From the NCBI GenBank assembly GCA_038380795.1, contig CM076264.1:9302001-9366000 (forward strand): a stretch of 64,000 nt of DNA. Direction: 5' to 3'. The notes beneath the pieces are model-generated. The model was given only the letters and a program-made list of their open reading frames with translations. It was not told the origin of the DNA and did not search any database. Made by a program: the position numbers and the translations under genes. The stretch comes from Pyrocephalus nanus (lineage: Eukaryota; Chordata; Aves; Passeriformes; Tyrannidae). Of the stretch, positions 22,501 through 35,280 are shown in pieces (position 1 is the first letter of the stretch; the number at the start of each line of letters is the position of its first letter).

Positions 22501-25005
22501 TTTACTAGTAGTGAGCAAAGTTCTATTTTCAAAAATTAAGTTATCAGCTCTAAACATTCAACTAAAGAGCAGAAGACTCACAATGTATTTACCTTGTAGC
22601 TTTGGTAATAAAACAGCACCATTTGTAAAATCCAAAATCAAAACAAGAAAGGGTAAGGGAAAAAGAAATGATTTCTCAACAAATGGGGCTTAAGCTAAAC
22701 TCATAAGAAGCCTTATTTCTATTGATTGTTTTTTTAATTTCTTTTGTTTATATTTCCAGTTCAGAGTATAGGACTGAATGCAAGTTTTTATGCAGTATTA
22801 TGCGTAAAGCAGACAATCTCAAAAAACTAGTCAGAATTGTTAACATTAAGAATAGGTTCTCTGTAAACCCATACAAGTCAAGCCTTTGGCAAAAAATAAT
22901 TATTTCCCAACTGCAGTACAAATAAAAGAAAAGGGATCACAAAGGAAAACAGAAGGAAAATACATATATAGAAAGAAAAACAAACACCAAGAAAATAGAG
23001 ACTCTGGTCACATTATTATGGCAATTACAAATACCAACTGAACCATTAATATTCTTTAGACATCCTTGCATTATATTGCAACATCAAATTAAATAAAACT
23101 ATAAAATAGATGGCAAAAACTGTAAGACTTGCTGATTATGTTTTTTGCTATTTTGTTACTTTTGCCTGATAAAAATGCTGTTATTAAATCTGAAATAAAT
23201 CAGGCAAAATTTTTGGTCACTTTTCTGGTTACAATCAGACATAGGATAAGCTGTCCCACACCTGTATGCTCATTTTAATCACTACAACATCTGTCATGAA
23301 GGGTCATGACAGCCAGGAAGTGAGAAAATCACCATTCTGCAGGGCTATGTCTACTCAATTCTCTGGGTATTAATATCTTATTTCTCTGTATTTCATTTTG
23401 ACAATTAGTATTTTAAGATGGAAATATAATTTACCAACATTTACAAGTCTCAAGTAGTTCATTGGCCAAAAGGATTCACAGCCAATTATAAGGAAAATCC
23501 TGATTTGCATTGTGTTTATATAACAACTGATGTTGCTGTGAAGAGGACTGGATTTCTAGAAGAATTTAAGAAGTGTTTCCATATAGTGTAGCTTCAAGTA
23601 AGACAATGAATCAGCTACTGTCATGTTATATAAGTAATATTTTTATTTTTTAGACTAATTTTATTACTATTCTTCTTCATTTATTGGAACAATGACAGAA
23701 TGAATATTCCATCAACTAATCAGTGATTTTACATCCACACCAGCTGTATTGACTGCCATAAGAAACAAGAATATTGACAATTTATGAGAGAGAAAAAAAA
23801 ATAAATATTTCATTGTCAGATGGAACTTCAGAAATTGCTACTTTTTATTTCTATAGCATGATCCAGTTCTTAATCTAAAAAATATAGTGCAAATATCTGC
23901 AATAGCCTTGGCTCTCTAGTACTCACTAGGGCAGATATCCTTTGTCCTGCAGTGACGTTGCGGAATTTCTGGTCTTTCTGGAGGATCACATCATTTAGGT
24001 GAGCAGCTCACAGCTTAACAGTAGAGTTTAGAAGATGGACTTTGGGCATTAAGTTTTGAAATATAAATAAGTTTGTTATAGAGGTTCCTGAAGGCTTCAG
24101 GAAACAAATTATTGAGCTTAATGCTTAATAATGGGTAAGAGAGTAATATAGTGGACCTCTGCTATGTAATATACAGGTGTCAAATTGTATGATCAAGTGA
24201 CTGCTCAAGTACATAAAATATGTGAAATTAAAGGAAAAAATAAAACAAAAACAAATCATCAGCCTGTATGCTATATTTTCATTTTCATTTGCAAGATTCT
24301 GGGGATATTAGGATGCATCATTTTTGCTGGAATAAGCCTAGGAGGAAACTCAAATATGCCTTGGGAACTCTGCAACTTTTTGCTGACAGGTTTAAGAGCA
24401 GAGTCAAGGGAGCCTGCTACCTACTATCTGCAGTAAAATATGAAGGAATTTATGGCATTACCCTTAAGAGATATAATGGCAAACCAGCAAATCAATGATA
24501 TGATTGTTCATGGTGCTGAGTCCCTTGGCCCAAGAGCAAAAGAGTACTTTGTGATGTATGGAGCTTAAAGCAAAGTTAGTTTGTTAGGTAAAGTCTTACT
24601 TAAAAGTTATATATTCCTTAGTTCTTAGCTAGATTCAAAGGCAGGCAGCTCCCATTTTGCTACCAAGAAAGATCATATATTCATTGAGTTCAGTATTAGA
24701 TCTAGTAAGAAATTCTCATAAGGAATATTATTCCACTTGAAAAGGCCAGGCTACTTAAACTAAAACTTATGTACTGAAAAAGGGGACTTTTGAAGCATCC
24801 TAGAGAAGGGGGAGAGAGTAAGATGGGAGGTTGCAAACATGTAAAGATGTAACATCTTTTCCTTACAAAAAGACCTTTACGCATAGGACTTATTTTCTCA
24901 AAAGAAAACAAGAGATAAATAGCAAAGAAATGGAGGAAGAGACAGATATAGCAAGAATATTTATACACAATACATAACATCAAAAAGGAATTAGGAGGAG
25001 ACTAT

Positions 25006-25034
25006 ATAGCTATGACTATAATAGTCATAGCTAT
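25006..25034. repeat. perfect 14-bp palindrome with 1-nt spacer
   Basis: The arms ATAGCTATGACTAT (25006-25019) and ATAGTCATAGCTAT (25021-25034) are exact reverse complements separated by a single A. Such a tight palindrome can extrude as a cruciform and is often unstable in cloning and assembly. No transposon boundary is seen around it. Confidence 0.9.
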
Positions 25035-26948
25035 TTAAATTTAATCATAAAAATGTTTTATTTTACCTAATTGTTCAGAATGTAAATAATAGTCTGGAAA
25101 ACTGGAAAAATCAAAGCTAAATTCTCAGCACAGGTTACCAACTGAGGCATCAGGCCACAAGGTATTAGCAGATTACAGCTTTTGCTCAAGCTCCTAGTTA
25201 CAAATTTCCAAAGTTGCCATGCTCTAATTCTGACACTCTTTCCAGACATTTTTAGGAAAAGAGACAATCTCTTGTCACTGGTACACTGGTATGGAAATTC
25301 AACAAACACTGAAGCAACTCTGATCAAACCTAGAAGAGTTTGCCTCCTAGACAGTTTTATTAATTAATTCCTGAGGAATTTAAATTGTACCAAAACATTT
25401 TGCAGTTATGTTATTCAGGGAAGCACCACTCTGGAAATTGAAAAGATATCAGAGAAGCTGAGGGAGAGAGCTGTTAGAAAAAATATTGCCTTGAAAGTAG
25501 TAAAACCCCAACATTATTCAACAACATAATTTAAATAGCAAAGTTTCCTTGAGTGGATCAAGTTCAGGGTGACAATTCCTTTCCAACTTTTGCCTAAAAC
25601 ATGGAATTAAACTACACTTTCTTTTTCTGCTAATCTCTCATCTAGTCTATAAGATGCAACAGTGGCTACTCGTCATTGACAGTATTTTAATGAAGGTTAA
25701 CACCTCAAAACCACCTCACAACAAGAAATTATTACCAACTCTTAAATGAAGGTATTAAGCAATTTATTGAAATAAGTAAAGATTATTAAGTCAAAATGAA
25801 AAAAGGCTTTATGATTCATATATGTATTTTTTTCTTAATTTAGACATTATTCAACCCCAAATACAAGCAGTAAATACCCACACACTGCCATTCATAATAT
25901 GTGAGGTAGGTAGTGCGTAAACAAACCTTAGAGTCAACTAGAGTAGTTCTGAATAAATTATCACTATTCCATACAAATAAAACTGACACAGACTGGCTCA
26001 AGGGCAGTGACAAAAAGAATAGTTTTCCAGAGGAAAGTCAAACACACAGTAATGAACTGACAGGCTAAAATATCCATGTTTAAGGGTGATATACCTACCC
26101 TGTTGTCTTGCGTTATCTCCATGGATAATGGCATCTGAACTTTGAACTAAATGATCTCCCTACAGGGACAACAGTTAAAATATGCTCTTAGGTTTGGATT
26201 TCATCCATCTAAACCAACATATTCTGTTAGTAATTTTCAAAATAGCTCTTTTTCCACTCCTGTATTTCAAGTTAATATTAGTGTACTGTGAAGTACCTAC
26301 AAATACTAGTGCTCTTCTGAACAATTGAAATATTTATGACTCTGGACTACATCTAATAAATAAATAAAACTAAGTAATTTTCACAGTTTGCCCCAAATGT
26401 ATCCACTTATTTCTATGCATGACTTATAGTGTAGATTCTTCTTATTAAAAAACTTCAGCTTATGGAAAAATACAGATACATGCTGGTATGATGATAGGAC
26501 TGAAGATTTATGAAATTTAGAGATTAAACCCCAACAGTTTTGGGTCACCTGGAGCTATTCACATGCCTATTATCAGTAATTCATATGAGAAAAAGAGTTT
26601 TATTTACAGTGCACTATTTTATTAAGCTATCTCAAACCAGAAATAATTAGAATTTATTTCAAAGGAACTGTGTGTTACAGAAGTCATGAAACCCAAATCT
26701 TTCCCAGTATCTGAGCAACTAAAAAGGAAAAAAGAAAACAGTTCAAGTTCTGACTTACCCCTGACTGATAAACTTCATTAATAAAGAGTAGTTTTTCTGT
26801 GTGCATTATCAGATTTCCCCACACAAACTGAATGATATTTTACAATTTCTTTACTGTAAACTACATTTTTCCTCTAATGTCTTGCAAAAATTTGGTTTTC
26901 TCAATTTCCCAGTGGTTAAGAAACTCCACCATAATATGATCACAATTC

Positions 26949-26963
26949 TTTTTTTTTTTTTTT
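26949..26963. repeat. poly(T) run
   Basis: Fifteen consecutive T residues with no attached retroposon. Confidence 0.88.
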
Positions 26964-28534
26964 CTTATTTTATTACTTTGAATAATTGTGTGTTTACAAC
27001 CATATGGGAGAAAAAATTACATATGTGCTTAGGCATTCACTTCCAATAAAGCTGTCAGCCTGTCTAGCAAAGGTCACGTCACTGATAGGAAATACCAGAC
27101 AGCAGAGGAAGTCATTGCATGCATCATTCATCTCATCAAAATAATGGTACAGATCGCAATATGTCCATTTTTTTATATCACTATTATTCATTATTATTAC
27201 GTGTTTTAAGCTCAGTTGGCAACCTGCCTGGGTGGGTTTTTTTTTTTCCTTACTACATTTTCACAAGCTGAGAAAAAGCAATCCTATTCTATTTCTATGC
27301 CTATTCACTATTTTTCTATTTCTTACCAGGGAGATCATATTCTGCATGTTATTGTTGGGGAACTGTCTTTTAAACTGGAAAATATGTGCATAAAGAGAGT
27401 GGATTCGTGCCAAGCTCATAATATACAACTCAGTTTCGTTTAAGGCAGCAACTCCCACAGCAGTAAGAGGTTCTGAGCCTATTCCAATGTTCTTGGAAAA
27501 GCTACAAAGATGGAATATACCCAGTAATAGGTTAGTAATGCTCAACACAGTTATTGTACCTCTTTTTCTACTGACCTCAATCAGAAGTCTCTTGGTTTTG
27601 CACATGGTCTACCTCTTTTAGCATTCAAACCCAGATGTTAACAGTAGAAACTAGACTTAAGCCAAAAGCTTTCTAAGCACCAGCTTTTTCTTGTTTTACT
27701 CTTAATAAAACATAGCTATAGCTTTTTAATCAAATAAGGATTTCCATATGCTCCAGTGATTGCCCACGTCCTTTACTGGCAAACAAAGAATGTTTTCCTA
27801 TCTCTGTATTATGTTTCCATATTTAAATATGTACTCATCCAAATGATACAAATAGAAATAATGCATGCTATTGTTTGCAGAGGGTTGACCTTCTGGGTGA
27901 ATTATAATAAAGAATACAAAAAAATAAAGCAGCCTAAAAACAAGTGAACACAACGCAGAGCTTAAAAAAATACCAACAAAACAATTTACCATTTCAGTTC
28001 TAATTTAATACTGTGTTTTATGCAGGTAATGAAATAAAACACAAAGTTGGTTTATGTCTAATTACTGTAACACTGAACTGTCATTTTAAGGTAAAAGCCT
28101 ATACAAAACTCCAGGGAAATAGTTTGTCAGTTTAGTAAAGCCATCCCATAAATTTTTTTTCACATTTGTGGTGCAAAATTTTTCTCTCTCTTAAGTGTCT
28201 CTGTCAGCATTAGTAAACTTGTGAAAATACAGAGCTTGCAAAGGCTTGACATAGTAATGTACTCATCCTGATTTAGGTACCGTCTGTTACGCAGTTTTCT
28301 ACCCTTCCTGCAGCTTTGTCTTTAAGTAGGTGTATCTACAAGAATAATTCAAACAGGAAGGCTAAAGAGGTAAATACAACTGAAGGGAGAGAGATATAAA
28401 AATAATACAGTGAAAATTTAGACTGTACTGTAGAAACGTGCAATAGTCAGCTTAGTCTGATTGATAGCTGATCACTGTTTAGTGGTCTATGAGATAAAAA
28501 GAGCACAGAAGTGTGCTCCTGGAAACCTTTTTAC

Positions 28535-28712
28535 CTGCTATCAGACATTGGAATGGGCTGCCCAGGGAGATGGTGGCTTCATCAGCCCTGGACGTATTTA
28601 AGGAGAGACCAGACATGGCATTAGTGCCATGGTCTAGTAGGTAAGGTGGTGTTAGGTCAAAAGTTGGACTTGATGATCTCAGAGGTTTTTTCCAATGTGG
28701 CTGATTCTGTGA
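28535..28712 (+). mobile_element. CR1 LINE 3' fragment
   Basis: This is a 5'-truncated CR1 with the landmarks 'attggaatgggctgcccagg', 'ggacgtatttaaggagagac', 'cttgatgatctcagaggttt' and a terminal 'ctgattctgtga'. The wording of the tail (subfamily with 'tgatctcagagg' and 'tggctgattctg') differs from the copies at 29661 and 53334, so it belongs to another CR1 subfamily. A minus-strand frame at 28479-28721 is incidental. Confidence 0.93.
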
Positions 28713-29660
28713 AGAGTTCACTCTTTATCTATATATACACACATACATATACATACACACACATATAAATGAAATATATTTATATAAACTCTCTAAATGT
28801 GTAACTGCAAACACACTTTTAATTAAGGGATGTGAAGATTTGTTCATCCATCAACTTCTAATTGATTTAATTTCCAGGCTTGTCTGTAGGAGTCATCTAA
28901 ACTGAAAACTTTCAAAGGAAGGGTGCCAGGCAAACTAGGTCACTTATTTGATCTAATATGCAATTTCCTACAAATTACTAAGTTATTATGAAGATTAAAA
29001 CTTTCTGGGAATAACACAAACTACCTCATCACATGCTCCATATTTGGCACCTGCCTTCTTTTATTTTTTCTTCTCACTGAATTTTCTTGTCTTCCCTTGC
29101 CCCTTAGTTTTCACAAAACTTCAACACAGGGTGCATTAATTTCATTTATCCTCATAAGAATTTTATATTTTGTTTAGAAGCTTGAATGAGTAAAACTGAC
29201 TGACAGCAAGAAATCTCTAAATAACTTTCCTGGGTTTTAAAACATACACTGACTGATCTTGCAAGACCTTTTCCTCTAGTGCACTGGGTTTTTTAAACAA
29301 TCAACTCACACAGTTTCCACTCCAAACCAAAATGCATGGGGGGGAGTTTATCTTTCTTTAATCAGACTTAAACAGCATAGAAATGTAAAAGCATGTAGCT
29401 TTTGGCTATTTTACCCCACTGATTGCTTAAAATCTTATTTCAAGGTAACACTACACCCAGGACAGCATAAATGCAAAGACTCTGAACTTGTTCCATTCCC
29501 TTTGAAAATGCGAAAATTTAATTCTCTTACGCATGAGGCTCAATGAGAAAGACAAAGATTTTCCTCATAACCGCAACTTCTTCCATCACCAAGTGAGAAC
29601 TAGAGAGTATTTGTCTTGTCTAGAAGCTTATTTTGCTTCACAGGATCACTAAAAAACAAA
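28713..29660. other. AT-rich spacer between two CR1 copies, with mixed AT/CA repeat
   Basis: It starts with an alternating ta/ca simple sequence (about 28728-28770) and continues as ordinary AT-rich DNA without recognisable elements or genes. Confidence 0.6.
28728..28770. repeat. mixed (TA)/(CA) microsatellite
   Basis: Alternating pyrimidine-purine sequence built of tatata, acacaca and catacata units directly follows the CR1 tail. Short tandem arrays often grow from CR1 3' ends. Confidence 0.75.
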
Positions 29661-29861
29661 AAGAAGCAAGATTTAGATTTGATATTAAGAAGACATTCTT
29701 TGCTCTGAGGGTGGTAAGGCATTGGAACAGGTTACCCAGAGAAGCTGTGGATGCCCCATCCCTGAAAGTGTTGAAGGCCAAGCTTTGAGCATCCCTGTCC
29801 ACTGCAGTGGAGTTGGAACTAGACGTATTTAACATCCCTTCCAAACCAAGCCATTCTGTGA
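29661..29861 (+). mobile_element. CR1 LINE 3' fragment
   Basis: This 5'-truncated CR1 shows the 'agatttgatattaagaagac' block, 'ggtggtaaggcattggaaca', 'gaagctgtggatgccccatc', 'gtgttgaaggccaagctttg' and the tail 'cccttccaaaccaagccatt'. It ends near 'ctgtga'. It lies about 950 bp from another CR1 on the same strand but of a different subfamily, so the two are separate insertions rather than one split copy. Confidence 0.94.
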
Positions 29862-32115
29862 TAATAATTGCATAATGAGTGCACGAAATAATGGCATAAA
29901 ACATGAAATGATCTAATGAGGATGGAGGCAATGTTTGGTTACCTCTGTTCACACTGAACAGAATCTTCAATTTTTGACTTCTTCTGAAGGACTTCTTTTA
30001 CTTCTTAAAACTGAAAATCTTTTAATGCCGGGTTTCTAAATGAAATTAAACAGTTACCATAGCAAAAAATGTAGTGTCAGGCAAGGTGATAGAGTCTGGA
30101 ATCATTTCACTCCAAAAAAAAAAAAAAAAAAAACAACAAACCCACAGAATTAAGAAGATAACAGTGTTGAATCTTTGGGCCAAAAGTGTCATAGAACATA
30201 ACGGCATGATATGCCTCGAGGTAGTCTGGGCTGTCATCTTGAACATCTACACAATATGGGGCTGCCTCATGGCATCAAACTTCACCTGACCCAATGCAAC
30301 TTAGGATTTGTTTTCATATGTCAGGTATTAAGAGACTAGCATTAGAAACAGTCTGATTCAAAGATTAAAACTAAATAAGTAAAGCTCATGGATATGTTGT
30401 CATTTGTGGAATTTGAAAGGATATTTTTTTTAAAACATTCAGGGAAAGTTTCATGAGCAATTGTACAACTCCTTCCAAACTATCCTGTAACAGTGCTCTG
30501 GGAAGAAATTAGGTAAGACCTAGGAAAAAGAATATAATTTGTTTCCTATTAATCTGGCAGAGAAGCAAGACTAAAATGGCTTATACCTTCTATTATTCCA
30601 TACAACCTTTTCCAGTGAAGTTTCCAATATTGTAAGAAATTTATACATTGAGGTAGAGCCCGTGTTTATGTGAACAGGTGCCAACGTTCACAATAGCTCC
30701 TGTTTAGGTCAGATATAATCAGGTTAAGGCTAGAACAGATGGAAGCTGTGTTTAATCATGACTGTAGCATAAAACATCCCTGAAGCAAAAAAAAAAGAAT
30801 CGACTTAGTAACTAATGGCTATGTTCTGCTGTCACTAACAAGAGTCCAATCAATATTTAGCTACATGATGTAATTAGGTTCAGAAGACACTTCCTTCAAC
30901 ATAGTGCACTAGTATTTCATAATTAAAATGTAAATGACTGACATTTACTCCATTCATAAACATTGTTCAATTCTTCTGGATGCTCAAATTTTACTAAAGC
31001 AGTTACTCTCATAATATACAATAGTATGTATAAAAGCATCAAATTAGGATTATTATACACATGAATAAAAAAAACAGGTTATGTAAAAGATGCATTAAGG
31101 TATTTTACTATCATAAAATTATAATATTTACAGAAATAATATAAAACATTGAGGCTGCTACTTAATAATATATATGCAACATTAGTTACAGACTACAGAT
31201 TAAAACAATTATTATAAGACTTACAGATAAGGAAGACTCACAAATAAGGTTTCTACTGGGAATGGAGGAAAAGTATGGAAAACCCTCTAAGGCAAATGCA
31301 CAGGCTGTTAAATGAAATCTGAACAGAAATCCAGCTTAGGGAAGGTATCCAGGAAGGAACCAAAACAGATTTGATCCATAGCAGAAGTAGAGAGGGAATT
31401 TTTAAAATTAAAACGTAAAGAGAACTCTTTTCAACAAGAACAATAATAATAATAAAAATATAATTTGGTCTTTTATTTGTTTGTTTTGTTCTTCAGACAC
31501 ATCAAAACTAATCTGTCCAAAATGAGGATCCAATGGCAAACTGACACCACAATATATGGATTTTTTCATTAGGAATATACTTACTTTTATTATTTGAATT
31601 TGCTTTAAGCTAAATGAATATTAATATTTTAAAGATTTATAAGTTTGTGATTATTCTGGTAAACAATCACAGATTTCAAAACAGACCTTCAAAAACTTAA
31701 AAAAAAAATATTTGAGATGTCAAATGTAGACAAAATCTAAAATGCATACATATGCAAATAGATAATATATTTTAAACAATAACTAGGGGTTATAAAAATG
31801 AGAAAGCAATGTTTCTAATTATTCCACTGCATCTCAAATAAATCCAACAATTAAATGTATAAATGTTTTATATAAATTAAAGCTATTTGGGTAACAGCCT
31901 ACCTCGTTTCATATTTATATAGCTTGCTTGGAGCTGTGACAGTTTTCAGTAAAATCATAGTTGAAAATACGTGGTGGTAAATTAAACCTACTGGAATCAC
32001 ATTCTGCCTTTCCATCTCCCTCTAGTGATGATAAAAATTGATGGAATTGAGATGAGCTGATAGAATGTGGGCATGATGCCTAATCTCTATACTTATGTTA
32101 TTGTGAGAACTGAAT
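29862..32115. other. AT-rich non-coding DNA
   Basis: I see no gene here. It contains a 20-nt A run (30114-30133) and several AT-only stretches near 31000-31900. No transposon is recognisable. Confidence 0.65.
30114..30133. repeat. poly(A) run
   Basis: Twenty A residues followed by a caacaaa tail. I could not see a retroposed body upstream. Confidence 0.88.
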
Positions 32116-32120
32116 ATACA

Positions 32121-32465
32121 GAGGTAACACCAAGACAGCCACGATACACAGCTGAGGTGTGATGAGTAGATTTATTCCATTATCTCAGGGACACAAATAT
32201 ACTGTTCAGCTGAGTTCAAACTTAGGAGGAGCAGAGAGTGTGCAGGGGGACCTTTTCAGGCCTCTAGATAACAACTGGCCTGGCCCATGTGCGTTACTTC
32301 ACCAGGCTGTGTTTCATAACCTTTGAGCTTCTTACCTCTCTTCCCACCGCACTGAGAGGCCCAGACCTCTAAAAGAATGTTTTAAGTCTTTTCACAACAT
32401 CCTGTTACCTTCTGCAGAAACTCCGCTCCTCAAGGCAGACAGAAAACAGCCCCATAACAACAACA
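32121..32465 (-). mobile_element. solo LTR of an endogenous retrovirus, minus strand
   Basis: A GC-richer block of about 345 bp reads on the minus strand from TGTTGTTGTTATGGGG to a U5-like end (...cttggtgttacctc). A poly(A) signal AATAAA (complement of 32171-32176) lies about 50 bp before that end, the usual R-U5 layout. ATACA occurs at 32116-32120 and again at 32466-32470, a possible 5-bp target duplication. The 3' end then lacks the canonical CA, so the exact edge is uncertain. It shares no obvious blocks with the two ERVL-like LTRs, so it is another family. No gag, pol or env sequence is present. Confidence 0.72.
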
Positions 32466-32700
32466 ATACATGAAATTTCCCACACTAAAATTATTCTTAG
32501 TATTCTCCAGCTACAGTGTTGGTCTTTGAGTGAAAACCATTTGAAAAACAACTCATTATCTTCCTGCTCACCAGTCTTCTGTTTTCAACCCCTTACTCCA
32601 CAGTCATTACATCTGGATTTAAGTACTTGAGTAGTAGTGAGATAAAGAAATAGTTAATTCAACAAAGAATACTTCTTTGTAAAAACACTATTAAAAAACT

Positions 32701-32717
32701 AAAAAAAAAAAAAAAAA
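32701..32717. repeat. poly(A) run
   Basis: Seventeen consecutive A residues, a simple homopolymer. Confidence 0.88.
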
Positions 32718-33179
32718 GTAAAAAGAAATTATAAGGATGGGATATTTGAGAACAATGAAAAGGAATGCATACATAGATTTTTAATTCTATGGTGTGCTAT
32801 TCATGTTGAATAATCTACCTTCCGCATTTAGAAATTTGAACACAAAAATTACTGCTTCTCTTAGCTGTGCTCAGTACCGTAGTCTAAACTGTAAGTTGTG
32901 GTGTTTTTATGGGCATTTAATATAAAAATGGTTACTTTGTGCCCATTATAATCACTATCATCCAAGGCTCAGCTGGTCTTACTATTAGAAAAGATAGATT
33001 AATAATCAACTTTTTAGTTCCCACTAGTAATCACCTGCCATCCAGATTTCACAGAAACAGCTTTCTCATTTGAAAAGTATTCTGAACCATGTCATGTGTC
33101 CCATGGTAGCCCCAGACTCCCTTTCTATTATTCTTATTGCTATTATTAAAAATTAATTCATCTTCTGCCCTTGGGAACC

Positions 33180-33470
33180 ACAGATTAGAGCAGCTCTTGC
33201 AAACTCTAGCAATGTAAGTGAGGCAGAATTTAAAAGTTTACAGCCAGAGGATACTGGCAAAAAGCAGAGAAACCTGCTAGAAAACAGAGGCAATTTGAGC
33301 ACTTTAGTTGCTCCCATTCAAAGCCCAGTGTACTAATGTGAATTACCATTGATATCACTTAATAAACCAGTCTGAATTGTGACAGCTGATGGCTTTGATT
33401 TATGATCACTGTCAAACCAAACAGCAGCAGCTGAAGTGAATGGCCCTGCCTTTATTAATAGCACATATTT
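33180..33470. promoter_or_regulatory. possible enhancer: PBX/HOX site flanked by inverted TALE sites
   Basis: TGATTTATGA (33396-33405) matches the PBX-HOX composite site class. It is flanked by TGACAG (33380-33385) and its inverse CTGTCA (33409-33414), the core bound by MEIS/PREP/TGIF TALE homeodomain proteins. All three fall within 35 bp. The surrounding 290 bp are more sequence-complex than the neighbourhood and repeat-free. Function is inferred from motifs only; motif co-occurrence by chance is possible in 64 kb. Confidence 0.3.
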
Positions 33471-33931
33471 TTCTTGCACAGTAAAGCACAAATGCAACCA
33501 GTCAAAAAATAACTTTTCTAAAGATCTACATACACATACAGGGCCAGGGGAAAGTCAGACATTTGCTCACTGTTTGGGACATGTAAGGTTTAGTGCAAGA
33601 ATCCTGGAATCTAAGGGCTACCTCTAGACTACTACACAGTAAAAGAACTTTTTACTGAGCCATTTTTCCATCCAAAAATAGAGTAATAATAAGCATAGCC
33701 ATTGAGGAAAAGAATAAATTACTTCTGAATATTTTACTACTACATATTTGAAGAATATATAGTAAAACATTTCTGAAAACAGCTTGACTTTGTCCCCCCC
33801 AAGTACCTGCATAATTCAGAACAGAGAAAGATGTCACAGCTATTCTATCCTTTCAGACAAAATTTATATCCATTTGCCTATAATGAAGACCACTGAAGTT
33901 TTCAAATTACTGTGAAAGCAGGTTACTTTGC

Positions 33932-33961
33932 TTTTTTTTTTTTTCCTTCTTTTTTTTTTTT
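33932..33961. repeat. interrupted poly(T)
   Basis: T13, then ccttc, then T12. A homopolymer tract with a short interruption. Confidence 0.88.
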
Positions 33962-35262
33962 AAATAGGGTATGACACATTTATTTAAGCAACAAATATAT
34001 CCTGCAAACATATTTTTCTTGATGACAGCAACACTTAGAAGGACTGTTCGAAACAGCGGTTCTCTTTTAGTTTCCTCTCTGCTCCTCCCAAGAACCCAAA
34101 CCTTTTTATTCAGGAGAGAATACAAAGGAGTTAATTATTGTTACTTTGTCTAAACTTTAATATCCATGGTTAATCTAAGACCTATTCAGCTATTTTTATT
34201 ACTTATTGATATCCATGTCTGGTTGACGTGGTGAACTGCATTGTTCCAACAAAAAACACCTTGAAATATGGCCAATGGAGTGATTTCTAGGCTAGGGGCT
34301 GATCAAAATGTTCAAGACTGAAAGCCAAAATTTTTTACATGAGAGGTAATACTCTTTAAACTTAATTATACCCAGAAGAAGGAGATGAATTACTATGGTA
34401 GTGGAGTGAGGTAGGTGTGGGGACAGACTGCTGAAGACCAAGTTAAATACAAAAGAGGAGGCAAAACATTTCAAAGCTCTGCTTCCATCCCCTTTGGAAT
34501 GGGCAGTTATATCTCAGCTGGTTACAAAGAAATTCACTGAGATACTTTACATGATGTCCAAACTTCTTGGCAATAAGATCAAGAGGACTGTTGAACAAAG
34601 AAGCAAATCTTCCCTAGCACATTACCATGGAATACAGCTGTACTTATGTTCTGTGAATAACAACACACTTGTGAATTAGATTCAGATGTTTGATGAGCTA
34701 TTGCATAAAGGATGATGAGGTAAAAAAAAAATAGATAAAAGGAGATAAAAATATAACACAGTCTCCAGCTCTCTCACACCACCATATGGAGAAGTGACCT
34801 CCAAGGTCAGACTTATACGAGACTCTACCTAGTTATCCTATGGTGCCTACACTAGGTCATGACCTCTGATGTACAGACACTGAAGAGCTATTTTAAAGGT
34901 GTCAATAATATTTATCATTGAGAAAAGTGCTTAGAGGAAACTTTATTAGAGATTAATTTCAAGCTCCATCCTGTATATAATAACAAAAATCTTCCTCTTA
35001 AAATTCAAAAACAATAGTAGGAATATCGACAATCCAAATTTTGCATCACCAAAAGAAAATCGAAGAAAAAAAAAAAAAGCTAAGAGGATAAATATATAAA
35101 ATCTTAAAAATATTCCTTAGTCCACCATGCAGTATTTCACAGAATGGCTTCTACAAATAAGGCAGTTTGAATATAAAATTTCCAAGGGAGACTTAAATGA
35201 AGAGCAGGTACATGGATCAAAGTTAACAGTACTTATTGCACTCCCTTTATCCACAGAACAAG

Positions 35263-35280
35263 TCATCTCATCTCATCTCA
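35263..35280. repeat. short (TCATC)n tandem repeat
   Basis: Three full copies of the pentamer tcatc plus a partial copy. Confidence 0.85.

Larger units (their letters stand above)
19505..28534. other. repeat-poor AT-rich non-coding DNA
   Basis: About 9 kb shows no CR1, LTR or SINE that I can recognise and no frame resembling a protein. It holds a poly(A) run (19511-19527), a poly(T) run (26949-26963), a 29-bp palindrome (25006-25034) and a TAAT-rich block near 21260-21300. Intergenic or intronic sequence is the likely identity. Confidence 0.65.

Noticed and set aside
30114..30133. Poly(A) run as the tail of a processed pseudogene
   Set aside because: No coding-like body upstream and no flanking duplications.
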